The translations under genes were made by a program, and so were the position numbers. Of a stretch of 64,000 bases of DNA, positions 32,001 to 45,900 are shown in pieces. Numbering within the stretch: position 1 is the stretch's first letter; the number at the start of each line of letters is the position of its first letter. The stretch is from Obelidium mucronatum. Taxonomy: Eukaryota > Chytridiomycota > Chytridiomycetes > Chytridiales > Chytriomycetaceae. The DNA lies in assembly GCA_025765595.1 (NCBI GenBank), contig JAIVFH010000010.1:310001-374000 (forward strand). The letters are read 5' to 3'. The notes under the pieces were generated by a model. It made no database searches. It saw nothing but the letters and a program-made list of their open reading frames with translations, and was not told the origin of the DNA.

Positions 32001-34974
32001 ACTGACCCTTTTATGCATTATCATTATCAATGGAAGTTTATACGTTCGAAGTCACGAACCTATTTATTGGAATGCCAAACAATTCTATGCCTGTTATCGC
32101 CAGTTTGATTCTCCTGCTGGTGAAAGTAACATTTTTGGTCCAACTCAACTTGCACATCCAGTGGAAGCAGAACACATTGCAAGCAACTCTAGTGATTCAA
32201 GTGATTCCAATGATAGCAGTAATTTGAATCCAGAAAGTCATGATGAATTTCTGGAATTTAGTTTCTATTCCTCAACTATAATGTCTTCTGCGCCACCTCC
32301 TGCTAATGCTTCTATGACTGCAGAACAAGCATCCCTTGCAAATGAAGAAGAAAACATCATAACAATCAATCCAGCCATTGATTTTTGGTATCGCCCTGCT
32401 TCCTTGAAGTCCATGTGTTTTAGAGACATACTTGAAACCCAGCATTTAGTTCGGGGATCCCATAAGTCCAAAGAAATGCTACCACCTCACCCCTTTCCTG
32501 CAAAACGCCATTGGGTTGATAACAGACGGCCTTGCCGCCTTGTGATTCGAGGTCAGCAAATTCCGTATCTTGAAAAACCTTCAATAACTTGGGAGGAAAA
32601 GGAATTTTATTACTGGATTTTCTTATTTTTGTACAAGCCCCATCAAAATGCTTCAGAACTTCTTTACGGACAGCAGTCGTATCAAGCAGCTTATCAAGAG
32701 TTTTTGGTAGATGAATCTATGGCTGAATTTGTTCAACAAGCTCGGCGGCATGAAGACTTCAACAGAAATCACTACGAAAACTGCTATGCTGAAAAAGACC
32801 CTAACTATGAAGCTGACGAAACCCGAATTTGCCGCGAGCATCAGTTAAATGATCCTACAATCAATAATCAGCCCGCTCATTCAAACGAAGTGGAGAATTT
32901 GTTGGATTTACAATTTGACATTCTTGATGATGATATTGGATTCCATTTTTTATCAGAGCAGGAGGAAGATGAATCTCTTCTCCAGTCCCTTCCTCAAGGT
33001 ATGAAAGCCATTGATATCAACTTTTCTCTCCTATCAGGAATGCCGACATTTCCTCAAATGCCTGAATTCACAAATATGGATGATTATAAGAAGCGTTTAC
33101 AGGATCCTGGAGACATGGAGGCTTCTGGATTGGAAGGAACTACCATGTTCCTCCAGTGGAATCGCGAAAACAAGATTTTACTGCTTCAGGAATGTTGCAC
33201 TCCTGTTCCTTGGGTGGATTCATCTCATCTTGGACCTCCTGATATTTCTCAGTTACAACAATTTGCATCTATCTCAGAAATCTCTATTGCATATCGTTTG
33301 GACTTCTTTCAACATCTAGCTTTCCAAGAAGTTGCCAGACATCTAATGTATTCTTTTATTACTGATATTCAATATGCTGGAAAACTACAAATTCCTCTTC
33401 CCCATCTTGCATTAAAACCTCAACTAATTTCATTTCTTGGTGGTGAGGCTGGTCATGGAAAATCTGAGTGCATCATCAGCCTTCTGACATTTGTTCGCTT
33501 GTGGGGCCGTCGTGATACTGTTGAAGTTCTTGCTCCTACCAATCTTACTGCCATGCATTTGGGTGGATTAACTATGCATGCATCAAGGGGACTGGATATT
33601 TTCAAGCGCAAGTTAGCCCTTTCAGCCCCAAGCCAGAAACGCATTGAAAACGCTTATTTAACAGTTCTTGAAGAAGCATCAATGATGGAGCAAGGTGATC
33701 TTGGTTTGGCTGATGAAGTTACAAGAACAATCATGGGTAATGATACTGTTTGGGGAGGTAAACATGTATGGATGGCAGCTGATTTTCTTCAGTTTGAACC
33801 ACCGACTGGGCCTTACATTTTCAAGCCTCTTGAGGGTCAGGACAAGCCTCATGCTTCAGCCCCAAAGGCTTTACAGCTTGTGAATTCCATAAATCATTCG
33901 GTATTCCTGACAAAGAATTGGCGGCAGAAAGATGATCCTCCATTTGCAGCACTCCTTTCTCGTACTCACTGGGGGGTGAATACTTCTGATGACATTAACC
34001 TACTCAATACTCGATTTGTGGGTTCTCCTACTCTGGAAAAAGCCATTTGTGGCACTCCTGACATCGAGTTTTTTGCACCTATTGCTACACCAATCAATGT
34101 TAGGCGGTGTGCTCTCAATCGCCATATTCTTCATCGAACTGCTTCAACTAATCACCAGCTAATCTATCAAATTAATGCTTATTCTACAAAAGTAACTGTC
34201 CGTAACCAATTCAAGCGACTTCAGCATTTGGATGATGATTACACTGACAAAACCCCTTTCTTGTTATCTTTTGTTTTGGGCTCACCTGTAATGTGCACCA
34301 AGAAGCTTAGGGACTCACAATTCTTCAGCAAAGGAGTTATAGCTTTTGTGGTTGGTTATGAGGCTGATACATCTTGTGGATCAGATGATGCGGCTTTGTT
34401 TATTACATCAACTGTCAATAATATTACTTTCAAACGGTTTCGTCTTCAGCCACTGCTTCTCTACCTCAAAATTCGTGGATGTTCAAATGTCTTGGTTGAT
34501 GGATTTCCTCCTGGTATTTTAGGAATACCCCCTTGGAAGGGACCTATTATGACAAATATTGGGGGGCATGGATCTCTTGTAAAATATCCCAAGAAGGAAA
34601 ATCGATTATGGCAACCTGTGTGCATCCAGTTCCCAATAATTTTATCCTATGCATGCACTCCTGAAAAAATGCAAGGCGTCACATTGAAAAACCACCTCAT
34701 CGTCACCCCACTGTCTCGAAAAGGAATGAAGCCTCAAACTTTATATGTTACTCTGTCTCGAGTGAAGACTTTGATAGCTCTGTATTTGACTGAACGAGTT
34801 ACACGCCAATATCTTACAAAATTTCGTCCTCCGAAGCACTTTGTACGCAAGACATTGGACCTAATTCAAAAGATCGAGCTTCCGTCTTATACTCCTGCTC
34901 ATATTATGAATTCGTTTGATGAATGGAGGTCCACTCAAATTCGTTATGCTCATCAAGCTTTACATCTTTCTTAG
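29088..34974 (+). mobile_element. Helitron-type element gene with Pif1-like helicase
   Basis: Exons 29088-29220, 29269-29337, 29385-29633, 29699-29770, 29823-30773 and 30828-34974, 1,874 codons if one base is added near the T6 run at 31217-31222. Order: a zinc-knuckle CSACHQTGHSKSNLLC, two basic repeats (RLAIDRARAQNRRNQS and QLAADRARVRNRRNQS), a DUF6570-like segment (CAICELLF, then NGNWIGEIEQKFKSMSSV), a Helitron-like N-terminal segment (FVHLLPGGCGGPNEPNR), a cysteine/His region, then an SF1B Pif1-type helicase: Walker A GGEAGHGKS, Walker B TVLEEAS, AADFLQFEPP, and C-terminal MQGVTLK and YVTLSRVK. I could not find a canonical HUH relaxase (HxH plus YxxK), so it may lack a Rep domain or carry a highly diverged one. 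Terminal signals were not identified. Confidence 0.75.
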
Positions 34975-35779
34975 GTTACAATACATTTTCTATTTTATTT
35001 CGTTCAATAAAAAGGAATTTAATTAAAAGCCAAAAAGGTTCTCACAAGCCTGAGTTCTCGAAGGGTTGCCCCCCTGTTTATTGTTGGCCCTATTTATTTA
35101 TATTGCCCAGCACTCAAACGGCACATCAAAAAAAAAAAGGAAAAAAAAATTGGCACTCAAATTTGAAAGTGTTGTTGACAGCCACACAAGATCTGCAAGT
35201 AAGCCTGATGTGATTACCAACCGCTGAGTCATTAATACACTATCTTTTCTTTAGACTTATCAAGACAAGGTATCGTATACTCGTTCCACAATTCCTCGGC
35301 CAAACAATGCCCATATAATTCATCCTTGTTCATCTGTTAGATCACTTCATCAGGAGGATGGCTTTCATGACAGACGGAGAATGGTCAAGGAACAATTTGG
35401 GCCATCCAAATTTATGATCTCCATATTGCAAGCATTTGAATGAAGAATGAACAATGAACAAAATGTGCAATATTTCAACCAAAAACGGCTCTCTCCTCAA
35501 GATTGATAGGAGTTACGACCGGAGATATCAAAAGGGCGGAAATTTCAGTGGATGGCAACGTTTTTAACTCAGATATATCAAAACAAAGTTATCGAAAGGC
35601 TTCCTCGCTCATTACCTGCTTTCGATTTGTGTTTCGTTTGTTCGAGCAGGAAACTTCCAAAAAGAAGGCTCAAGCGAGTCAATTTTTTCAAGGGATTCAA
35701 ATAAATTGGCTGTATTCTTTAAAGAAAAGTGAATGAAGGTGATAAAATCCGGGATACTGAGGCAGCGAGAATAATACAC
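34975..35779. other. Intergenic, 0.8 kb, with a possible short exon pair
   Basis: Contains the 3' flank of the Helitron-type gene and AT-rich DNA. A possible spliced piece, ...TATQDLQ (donor at about 35200) to TYQDKVSYTRS (from about 35255) ending at 35442, reads in frame but has no identifiable start or family. No firm gene. Confidence 0.4.
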
Positions 35780-37061
<1,282 letters not shown>

Positions 37062-37229
37062 TAGTTCTTGGACTAGGGCAAATCTGTTTTTAATAAAAGA
37101 ACAACGGCAATCTCATTGATTGACGACGGTGTAGGAAAAAGAGAAGACCCAGAAATAATAGATTGCAGCCAAGGATATAAATGTATCAGCAGTCTATGAT
37201 ATATTTGTTTTTGCAGCTAATTGTATCAA

Positions 37230-38469
37230 ATGGGCCTCTGCAAATGCCGCAACGTCACGAATCTATTGTAAGATCCTGACAACTCGCTGATCCGCGAGAC
37301 ATATGCAATGAAGAATGAGCTCTGACTAAACCCACTCAGCTGCTTTGAACATCGAAAGAATGTCTGTGAAAAGTGTATCGTCTCTGACCATTACAAGGTA
37401 TGAAAGCTCGGAGTATTTTTATTAAAATCCATGCCTTATTAACACATATAATTAGTGCGTTGGTAAGTGTATGAATTGGGGAACTCAAAGTATGATGGGC
37501 CATGGATAGCTGAATGCAAATTCGAACAATTACAGTCAAATCGTATCTTCAGTGGCTCCAGGACTCGGACTATGATGCCTCTTGTCAAATTTGCTCTCAA
37601 TCTTTAGAGCAGGGCGAATTATTGCGTTTGTCTTGCTTAGGTACAACCATCTCTGACCACTGTCAACTTGTGAATCTTGAACGCTCTATGGCTTTACTTC
37701 AGACATCTTCCACTTGAAATGCGTCAATGATATGTGCAGCAAACTGCCTGAAACAACAGCTCCTGCAGGTTATGCATGTCCAGTGTGCAACGTGAGGAAG
37801 TGACTTACAAAAGTTACAATTCTGCGGGCTGATCTTTCGGTTTCCGATTTGTTCTGTACAGGCAGCTATCATTCCTCCAGATAATGTAAATACGCAAATC
37901 GCTGAGTTGGTCCGATCCGCGTTTTCATCGGCAAATTGGGCTCAGAATATTTTACCGAGCAAGAGAACGGTTGTTATAGCACATACATTTAACTCTCATG
38001 ATCATAGCCGACTTATGATATTAAATTTCTCCAGGTTGTCCCTTTTCCCGAAACATCCCTACAACGAAACGCCCATGTCACAACAACACCCGCTGTCATT
38101 TCCAACGTGGAGCAAGCAAGGTCTACGACTGTTTCCATTGATTCTGGTGAGGCATTTGAGTGATTAGGTATCAAGGTATGTTTCGTTGAACTTTTTTTTA
38201 ACGGTTGCAAGGAATCCTTCCTCCCAAGAAAGTCACCACCAAAGCGTCTTCAGGATCGATTAGAGACGGAGACGATGACAAATACAAGCTTGGATCCGAA
38301 AGATCATCCACTAGTTGGTTGGTTTTTTCTTACTATGATACATACATGACTTTTCATTATGGTTTCTCAAAGGGCACCACGAGGACGCTTTTTATCTCCA
38401 AAGAGGCTGGCTGTGGGGCTGGGTATTCTAACGGCCATGATTATTTTCCTCTACTATTTCATTATCTGA
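37230..38469 (+). CDS. ZFPL1: Zinc finger protein-like 1 (ZFPL1) homolog, cis-Golgi RING-type membrane protein
   Basis: Nine exons (37230-37267, 37340-37397, 37456-37462, 37536-37640, 37703-37791, 37862-37969, 38035-38146, 38212-38317, 38373-38469) join in frame to 239 residues. Exon 3 is a 7-nt micro-exon (TGCGTTG) that supplies C-V and one base of the next codon. Motifs: MGLCKCRNVTNLFCFEHR, then VCEKCIVSDHYKC, SYLQWLQDSDYDASCQIC, DIFHLKCVN and AGYACPVCN, i.e. the B-box-like and RING-like zinc sites, and a C-terminal hydrophobic anchor (LAVGLGILTAMIIFLYYFII). Human ZFPL1 is a cis-Golgi protein that interacts with GM130. The last splice (38317/38373) is the least certain. Confidence 0.88.
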
Positions 38470-38556
38470 GTCGTAAAATGGGAATAAGAATGTTTAAAAT
38501 ATTACAATATCTCCTTAAGTTACACAATATCTCCTTAAGCAGTACTTTTGGACTCT

Positions 38557-39224
38557 TTATTTGTCCTTCAAGAGGCCCACGATCATACAGTATAAATAGA
38601 AGAAGAAACTGAGGAGGTAAAACGCCAGTTTGAAGAAACACTCCTTCTTGTGTTGAGGGAGGGTTTTGAAAATCTCTGTTGCATCATAGGTATGTCTGTG
38701 GTTGATAATTCTAAACCAATAACCAAGTTAAAAATCCGTTTAACTCTGCGTGGTGTGTGGGTGATTTTTTCCCTACTTGTTGACATTGAGAGCTACGAGC
38801 GGTAAGTTCAACAACAGAGAGATCCAGGCACCATTCACCAAAAAAACAAGTGCGAGAATTGCGTGTCCAATGTTTTCGGGGAGAACGAACTGGGATAGTT
38901 TTGGTGTTTTAGCAACCATTTTTTATGGTGAGTGTAGTTCTTCCCTCACCTGGTTGAGCTTATTGCAGAGATCGATTGGATTAATGTAGTCACATTCGAG
39001 ATCGGAAAACATGATAATCTATGCGAAAGCTCGTGTCAATCAGTCGTGCTCTTGTTACGTTTTTGATTTCAATGAGTGCTCACAAAAAAGACCATGGTGA
39101 AGAGCAGCACGGCGGCCATTACGACGGCAAACAGAAACAGCCACTATGTTTTTCAGTCGAAGAAACTATATCAGGCTGAAGATAATTGGGAATCGATCCT
39201 CCGACGTACAGCTTCTCCAGTCAT
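38557..39224 (-). CDS. ERV14: Cornichon family ER cargo receptor (Erv14)
   Basis: Exons 39224-39210, 39143-39084, 39018-38950, 38889-38777 and 38710-38557 join in frame to 136 residues, the family length. The first exon is only 15 nt (MTGEA). Hydrophobic N-terminus, then the cornichon signature SDLECDYINPIDLCNKLNQ, a middle hydrophobic span with LVNGAWISLLLNLPLVALN, YDATEIFKTLPQHKKE, and a final membrane span YLLSFFFYLYCMIVGLL. Cornichons pack membrane cargo into COPII vesicles at ER exit sites. Convergent with ZFPL1, the stops 87 bp apart; both act in early secretion. Confidence 0.93.
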
Positions 39225-39376
39225 TTTCGGATTGTCTTTAGACTGAATTTATTGAACAGAATTATTCAATATTTATCATTCGGGTTATTCAGAAACAAAG
39301 CATCATCACAGTTTGGAGTTTGTTTTCGGAGCGGCAACCTGCTTTGCTTCTTGAAGTCTTTGTCTAGCGAATCGAA

Positions 39377-39701
39377 ATGTCAAAAACTTCACAGTTTAAA
39401 AGCGGAACAATACTCCCAGTTCCACAATTGTTCTCTCGATGCACCATTGCTTTAACAACAATGCAAGCCGAAATCCAGTCGCTACCCAACCCATCAGCTA
39501 CAATTACTGGCACAGATGGTACCATTCAAATAGGAGTCCTCAATGGCAAAACTCCCGCAAACATGTTCCAGGCAGTGCATGAAAATCAGCATATTGCATT
39601 GTGTGTCTATGGAATACAATTTCTTTTGGCTCTTTTGGGAATCGCGTCTGTCGCGGCATTTTTGATATTCATACGACAACGCGCATCAGGAAATCAGAGG
39701 G
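39377..39701 (+). pseudogene. 5' part of a multi-pass membrane-protein gene, apparently split by a transposon
   Basis: An ATG-started frame (39377) encodes ~75 residues of polar N-terminus and then one membrane span (YGIQFLLALLGIASVAAFLIFI followed by RQRAS). The layout matches the N-terminal part of the truncated paralog at 49172 (polar lead, span ending FIHRQVHD). The reading frame then runs into AT-rich, subterminal-repeat-like sequence and stops at 39841. The likely continuation, with the remaining spans, begins at 48473. I infer one gene interrupted by the 39.7-48.4 kb element. Confidence 0.5.
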
Positions 39702-39841
39702 TGTGCAAGAATGCGTTCAAACACATTTATTTTATTTGGAGAATACCAAACGCATTCAAACGCATTCACACACAGACCAAACACAAAAAAATTATTTTAT
39801 TAAATTTGAAATACATTCAAACCTGTGTCAAATTGTCATAA

Positions 39842-40466
39842 CAATTAGTGGTATTCCGAAGGCATCCAAATGTATGAGTAATAAGGTTAAATTATTTTGC
39901 AAGGTTTCAAGAAAGTTCAATTGCATCCTAGATACCTTCTGTTCAAAACTAAGGTGCAAGCAGGTTTGGGTCAACTCAGCTGGTCTACCCTGACCCGATT
40001 GATTGGGGGTTGGGAAAGTTTTGACTATTTCACAGACCCGAAGAAACATGACAAAACCCAATTGACTGACACCCCTTCCATTTTCCCTGCCGAACAGCCC
40101 TTTTCGTCACTTTTGGCAGGTTTGGCATTCAATTTTTATTTTCATAACCTTCAATATCAATTTAACAATAAAAACGCCATTCAGCCAAAATTTTATGTGA
40201 ATAAATTATAAACTTTTAAATTTTATTCTTATTAACAACTATTTATTTCTACTTGTTCCCATACTGTCGGTGGATATTCTATTTGTTTGTATGTGTCAAA
40301 TCAAATAAATAACACAGAATTCAATGAAGAAAAACAAAGGGGAAAACCACTCCTTAAATACGAATTCCAGGCCCAAAAATTTAATCACAGCGTTGAACCA
40401 TTCTGAAACGCGAATTCAGTTTCAACTAATTCCATCTACCATCCAAAAACTATCCAAAATCCAACA
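39842..40466. other. AT-rich flank and probable copia 3' LTR region
   Basis: On the minus strand a G-rich polypurine-tract-like AGGGGGTG is followed at 40466 by TGTTGGATTTTGG, the usual start of a copia LTR, so an LTR remnant probably extends leftward from 40466. Its other end was not identified. No genes seen. Confidence 0.45.
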
Positions 40467-42795
40467 CACCCCCTAATTTGTAATTTAACTTGCAATGAAC
40501 TACCCCCAAACACTTCACTGAACTTCTTTAGCCACTAACAGGTCGTACGCCCATGAACTCCCTGTGCTTCACGAACGGTGGATATGGTAAGTTCTTCGTT
40601 CCAATATCCGAACAATTCTCAACCCCCGCGACGTGACCAACTTCAACAATTCCGGATCAAACATGATCGCGAATAAATTCCACGCGAACCACTTCGTGCT
40701 TAATCCGTTCCAACGCCTTATCGCTATTCGCGATCTTAACTGCAGGCATATTATTGCTGTAGATTTTGAAGGATTTGATGTCGATTACAAGTTCCTTCAA
40801 CAATTCCATCAGCCAGAGTCCTTCACCAAGACCATAAAAGATTGCCGCGATTTCCGCCATTGCTGTCAATGTTGACGTAATAGAGTCCTGCTTGCTTTTC
40901 CAACTTACAAGATTGCCTCCCAAGAACACTTGGTAGCTCCAGACCGATTTACCTGTCTGCAAATCTCCAGCCCAATCAGAATCCACCCAAACTTCCAGAT
41001 TCAGGTGACTATTGTCTTTGTAGTGAAGACCGTAATTTGAAGTTGCTGACAAATAACAAACAACTTCCAGTCCAGCATTCCAGTGTGCCGTACTCGCCTT
41101 CGAGTTGTGTTTACCCAAAGCTCCAAGGTAAAAACTCCACTCCAGTCGCGACCAAACCATCAGATACATCAGCTTCCCAACAAGACTACGGTAGTTAGGT
41201 TCCGTCTCAAAGTCTCCTTTGGCAAACTTCTCCAGTCGCACACCAGTTGGAAACGGAGTCTTCCGCTCCTTCCCATTTAACAATCGATGCTCTCCTACAA
41301 TCTCCAAAACGGACGAAGTTTGATCAATCAATAACCACCCTTCCTCAACATTCCTTTTGATAGTTGTTCCAACATACTGTGCTACACTCCCCAAGTCCTT
41401 AACTTTAAACTTGGTCATAAACGCCTTCCAGAATCAATCGAATTCCTCTCGATCCAATTTGCAGAATAACGCCAGTATATCATCGACCCATACAATGATA
41501 ATAATTGGTTTCCCAGAAACCGTACTAAATTTCACGAAAATACACTTCTCCGCGATAAGTGCTAAGTACCCAATACTTTCCATGAATGCTTTCAACATTT
41601 TTCGCCAACAGTTTCACGCTTAACGCAAACCATACAGTGCCTTCTTCAGGTAACAATACAACGTTTCCCCATTAGGCCCAAACTTTTCAAAACCCGGTGG
41701 TTGCTTCATCCAGACTTCTTCGCCTTCCAAGTCCGCATTGACAAACGCACCTTTTACATCAGATTGGTGAATTTCCATTTTCCACGCAACCGCCAAAACA
41801 AACACGACCCGAATGGCCACCAACTTTGCAACCGGTGCGAACGTTTCGAGGTAATCAACCCCATAAGTTTGCAAATCTCCTCGCACACACAAGCGAGACT
41901 TGCGAGCTTCCTCCGGTAGAACCGTCGGACCCTCTTTCTTTGCAAAAGCCCAAGTTGATGGCAAAGCCTTCTTATCTCTCAGCTTATCGGCTGTCAAGTC
42001 CCATGTGTCGTGATCCTCGGTAAGTGCATCGTATTCTTTTTCCATTGATAAACGCCACATCTGCTGTTCTTCTGGACGGAGCCGCAATAAATCCTGATAG
42101 GTTCTAGGGACTGTTATAGCATAAGCAAAATGCCCATACTCATCTTCCGAATGCTCATTGTAGTTCTTTTTCAAGATAGATCGACGTGGACGCGACTGAG
42201 TTGGTGACCCGAAGACGCCGTAGCTGAGGTAGGAGTTCCAAACATTGACATTGTAGTTGAAGATGCTGGCGATGACGCCGTTCCATATTCAGAAGCATAA
42301 TCCGTTGCTTCATCAGGTACATCATCCTCATCTACTTCACCAACTCCCCTCCCATCACCCCTCGTCCACACGAGGTACTTTATAATCGTCATCTTCTCCA
42401 TCACTTCCACTCAACAAATTGCACATGTCATCCAATTCTTCTGGAAACTTTCCCTCAAAAGAATCACCGCGTTCATCAAACTTTAGGTTTGTTGTAACAA
42501 AAACCTCTTTTGTTTCAACATCCACCACCTCTTAGGCATGACCGCCCTGAACGTAATTAAGAAATAAACATGCTCTCGAGCGCGAGTTAAACTTCTTTTT
42601 ACCCCTAACCAGCTCCTTTGGCACTTTCGCCCAACAAGCAGCTCCAAACACCCACAATGGCATTTTCCCAAAATCCGGTTTAACTCCAGTAAACCCCTCA
42701 AGCGGTGTAACTTTTAAGTCCGCATACGGCGACCTATTTGCCACGTAAGTCATACACGTCAACGCTTTACCCCAATACAATGGACGATTTCCCAA
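40467..42795 (-). pseudogene. Ty1/copia retrotransposon pol fragment (integrase C-terminus, RT, RNase H)
   Basis: Reading leftward: integrase C-terminal part (MTYVANRSPYADLKVTPLE, 42795-42535), reverse transcriptase (WRLSMEKEYDAL, FAPVAKLVAIRVV, DVKGAFVNADLEGEEVWMKQPPG, ALYGLR at 42174-41620), a VWVDDIL catalytic box near 41485, and the RNase H/terminal region (YRSLVGKLMYL, WVDSDWAGD at 41418-40657). Gag, protease and the integrase catalytic core are missing. Frame changes near 42530 and 41440 and a stop after FIRDHV show it is dead. Frames do not need repair to identify it. Confidence 0.85.
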
Positions 42796-42956
42796 AGACC
42801 TGCGGAATAAACCTGACGGGTTTCGGGTTTACCCCAACACCCGAACCTGAACGTTCAGTCTTGGGATGAAACCTGACCAAACCCAACCTGTTTGCACCTT
42901 ATTCAAAACAAATAAAATCTTGCATTCTGCCCTAAGTAAAATGATTTATTGCAAAA

Positions 42957-45900
42957 TCAGAAAGAGCGAGGAATCTGAGACCAGACATATCTGTCAGAAT
43001 AACTATTCAAGTAAACTCTCCCACTTGCTCCTTCATTGCCATCTTGAAAGTATGGTACTACCCAAGCCCTCATTCCAAGCTTCTTGAGTGGGATGACAAC
43101 GGTAGAACCTGGAGTCGGCTTTTCAAAAATCCATAAGCCTGTTCCGTTCTGCATACGAGGCAGAAGAGTCTCGTATTTCTGCAGGAGTGCAAAACTAGCT
43201 TCGGATTCCTTACTCCAAACTTTAAAATACGCAACGACTCCACCCAATCTCCAACGGCATCCTTTAATTCCGTTACCCATTCCAACATCATAGAGACAGT
43301 GTTCCTGATCTTTTTTTCCCCCTTTGATCATTTGAATAGTTTCCTTTCCATCCTCATCATGATCAACAATTTTAACAGTGCGATAGAATTTAATCTGAAA
43401 TATAGCTCAGTGAATCAATGAACCAAAAAAATGCAATTTAACAGAAACCTTATTGTCCTTGACATTCACGTGACTTGCAATCTTCTTCTGAATACCATTT
43501 AAATCCAGATCAGCAGCCCTATTGAGTTGAGAAATCGACGTTTGGAACAGATATTTGAGTAACTTGTGTGATTCGCCAGTCATAGATCTCTCTTTGGAAT
43601 TGTTCAAACCAAAGATCCTACAAACAAGCAACATTTTGTCTTGGCGTGCAACAAAACGTATCATCTACATTTTATGAGCATAAATATAATTCAAATTCAA
43701 GCCATACCTGCTCTTCCATGTTCTTTCGGTTAGTGGCCAAGTAGGCTTTCACAACGTCAGATACGTGGCTGGCTTCCACTGCCTCTGTACAGTAACCGTC
43801 AGGAGCGCCTAAACTTCGTATCATGTGTGCATACTGGCCAAAAGTATGCAGTTTGGGAAAGCAAAGCTCAGACTGATGTCCCAATTAATATTCAATAACA
43901 AACAAAGCAGTCATACCGGTGAATTCTGCAAAAAGCACTTCACTTGCTCTTCAAAAATTTCAAATTGCACCTGCATAGCGTCCAGATCTGAATCAGTGAA
44001 CGAAGATGCTGAAATGGACATAACCAAGTCAATAAAAGTTTTCAGACACTCCAAGTGGTTGTCATCCAATAAATCCTCCACACAGAGCAATAATGACTGA
44101 CACAAAATTAGATGAGTGTCTTGACTAAAATATTCACTCACTTTCATGATGCTTTGATAATCGTCTTTTGTCAGGCAGCTATGAGGAGTCACCCCATTTT
44201 TGAATGTCTTCACTCCAGGAAACGTTGGCAGGCGTCGAAACCTTGGGAGCAGTAAGAAAAACTAGCAAAACCAAATAGCGTACCTGGAATCAAGTAAATC
44301 CTTTCCAATAACAGTGTGTTCTTTCTCAATAATTACTTTGATGAACTCCCACAAATGGTGAGCAAAAACTCCAGATTCATTGACATGTAGCTTGTCGGGA
44401 GTGATTGCTCGATGAATGCAAAATGTATCACCAAAAGCATAAAACGCATTCTATCTTGGTATTAGAGAAATTAACTGCAATGCATGATAGTAATCATACC
44501 TGGATGTATTCCACAATTCCCTTTGATTTAAAGAATTTTGTTCGCGCAGTCTTTGTTGCCAGTAAATTACCTTGTTCAATTAGAGTCTTCATTGTTGCTG
44601 TTGTCTTGACATCATAGTGCTTGCCACAAGGATCTCCACAATCACACAAATGATCTTCAGGAACAAAACAGCAAGTCATAGGTGCTGACTTTCCTGCAAT
44701 GGTAGTTGCCAGCAAACATAATTCCGGATAATCTCCATTAACGTGCATGAGAACTGGATAGAAGTGTCGAATTCTCCCGTCAGGGCTCTCTAAATGTACC
44801 CCGCTGGTAAAATATAGATCAGATTTGAAGCTTGATTCAATTACAACTCACTATTTGATCCAATCTTCAATATCCGACAATACTAGACGCAGAACAGCAT
44901 GAAAAAACGCCCGTTTAAAGGTTGTAAACCAAGGAGGAGAGTTTGATTGGCTATCTGACTTTCGTTTGATGTCTGGCATGTAGAAGACCAACTTTCGAGA
45001 ACGATTAGACAGAATTACACGATAGTCCTTGTTTAAATTTGCTTAACTTGTGTTAGTTTTTTTTGGCAATAAAGAAATCAAAAGCAGTGATGGTGCCTTC
45101 GGCAAAAGAATCCATGCAGCGCTTCTCAAAAACTTACCAAAGTCAAAATGAAATGGGTGGAATGAATTTTTCCCAAGTTTGGTGGCAACGGCAGAGTCAG
45201 AACCCATTGTTAGTAATAAAGGCGTTGCACCGGCCGGAAGCATTTCCTTGTGTAAAGAATTGGATAAATACCACATAGGCACATAATAATTAATCAACCT
45301 GAAGCTCTTTGCAACGGCCTGATGACCAAGCCTCAGAATAAATTCGATTATTTTCTGAATCTTTTTGCTCTTCAAACGCATACACAAAATGGTTTTGAAG
45401 AGATCGATCTTGAAGCGTAGTTTCGATGACTTTTCGAAGGGGTCGAATATAGACAATTGGTTCCATTGAGTCATAAAATGTCCGAGCATCTTCACAATAA
45501 TTGGCCGGAAGACTGATGGAAATTTCATCAAACGAAATAACATGCCGCTTGCAATCCTGAATAATGTGTTAAATGTAGGAGAAAAGTGATTCAACAATAG
45601 ATCCACTAACCACACTCAGTTGCAGTTGGTCCACGGCTTTGTGAAGGGCTTTACCTGTCTTGAATGAAGGAAGGTACTCTTTTGGAATGGAAGCTGCTAG
45701 AAATTTGAGTAATCTATATATACAAATGACAAATTTAGAAAAGAATCAACAGAAGCTCAAAAAGTAATGTCAAACCGAGAAACAGTTGTCTGACCCATTG
45801 GATTATCCAAAATGACATGCTTCATAAAATCAATATCACGTTGACTGAATTTTTGCTTTATCTGACGCTTGCGTTTCAAAAAGATGGACTTCACAATGGT

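Noticed and set aside
37514..37717. 67-codon ORF in the ZFPL1 locus
   Set aside because: It is exon 4 plus intron read-through; the spliced model matches the protein family.
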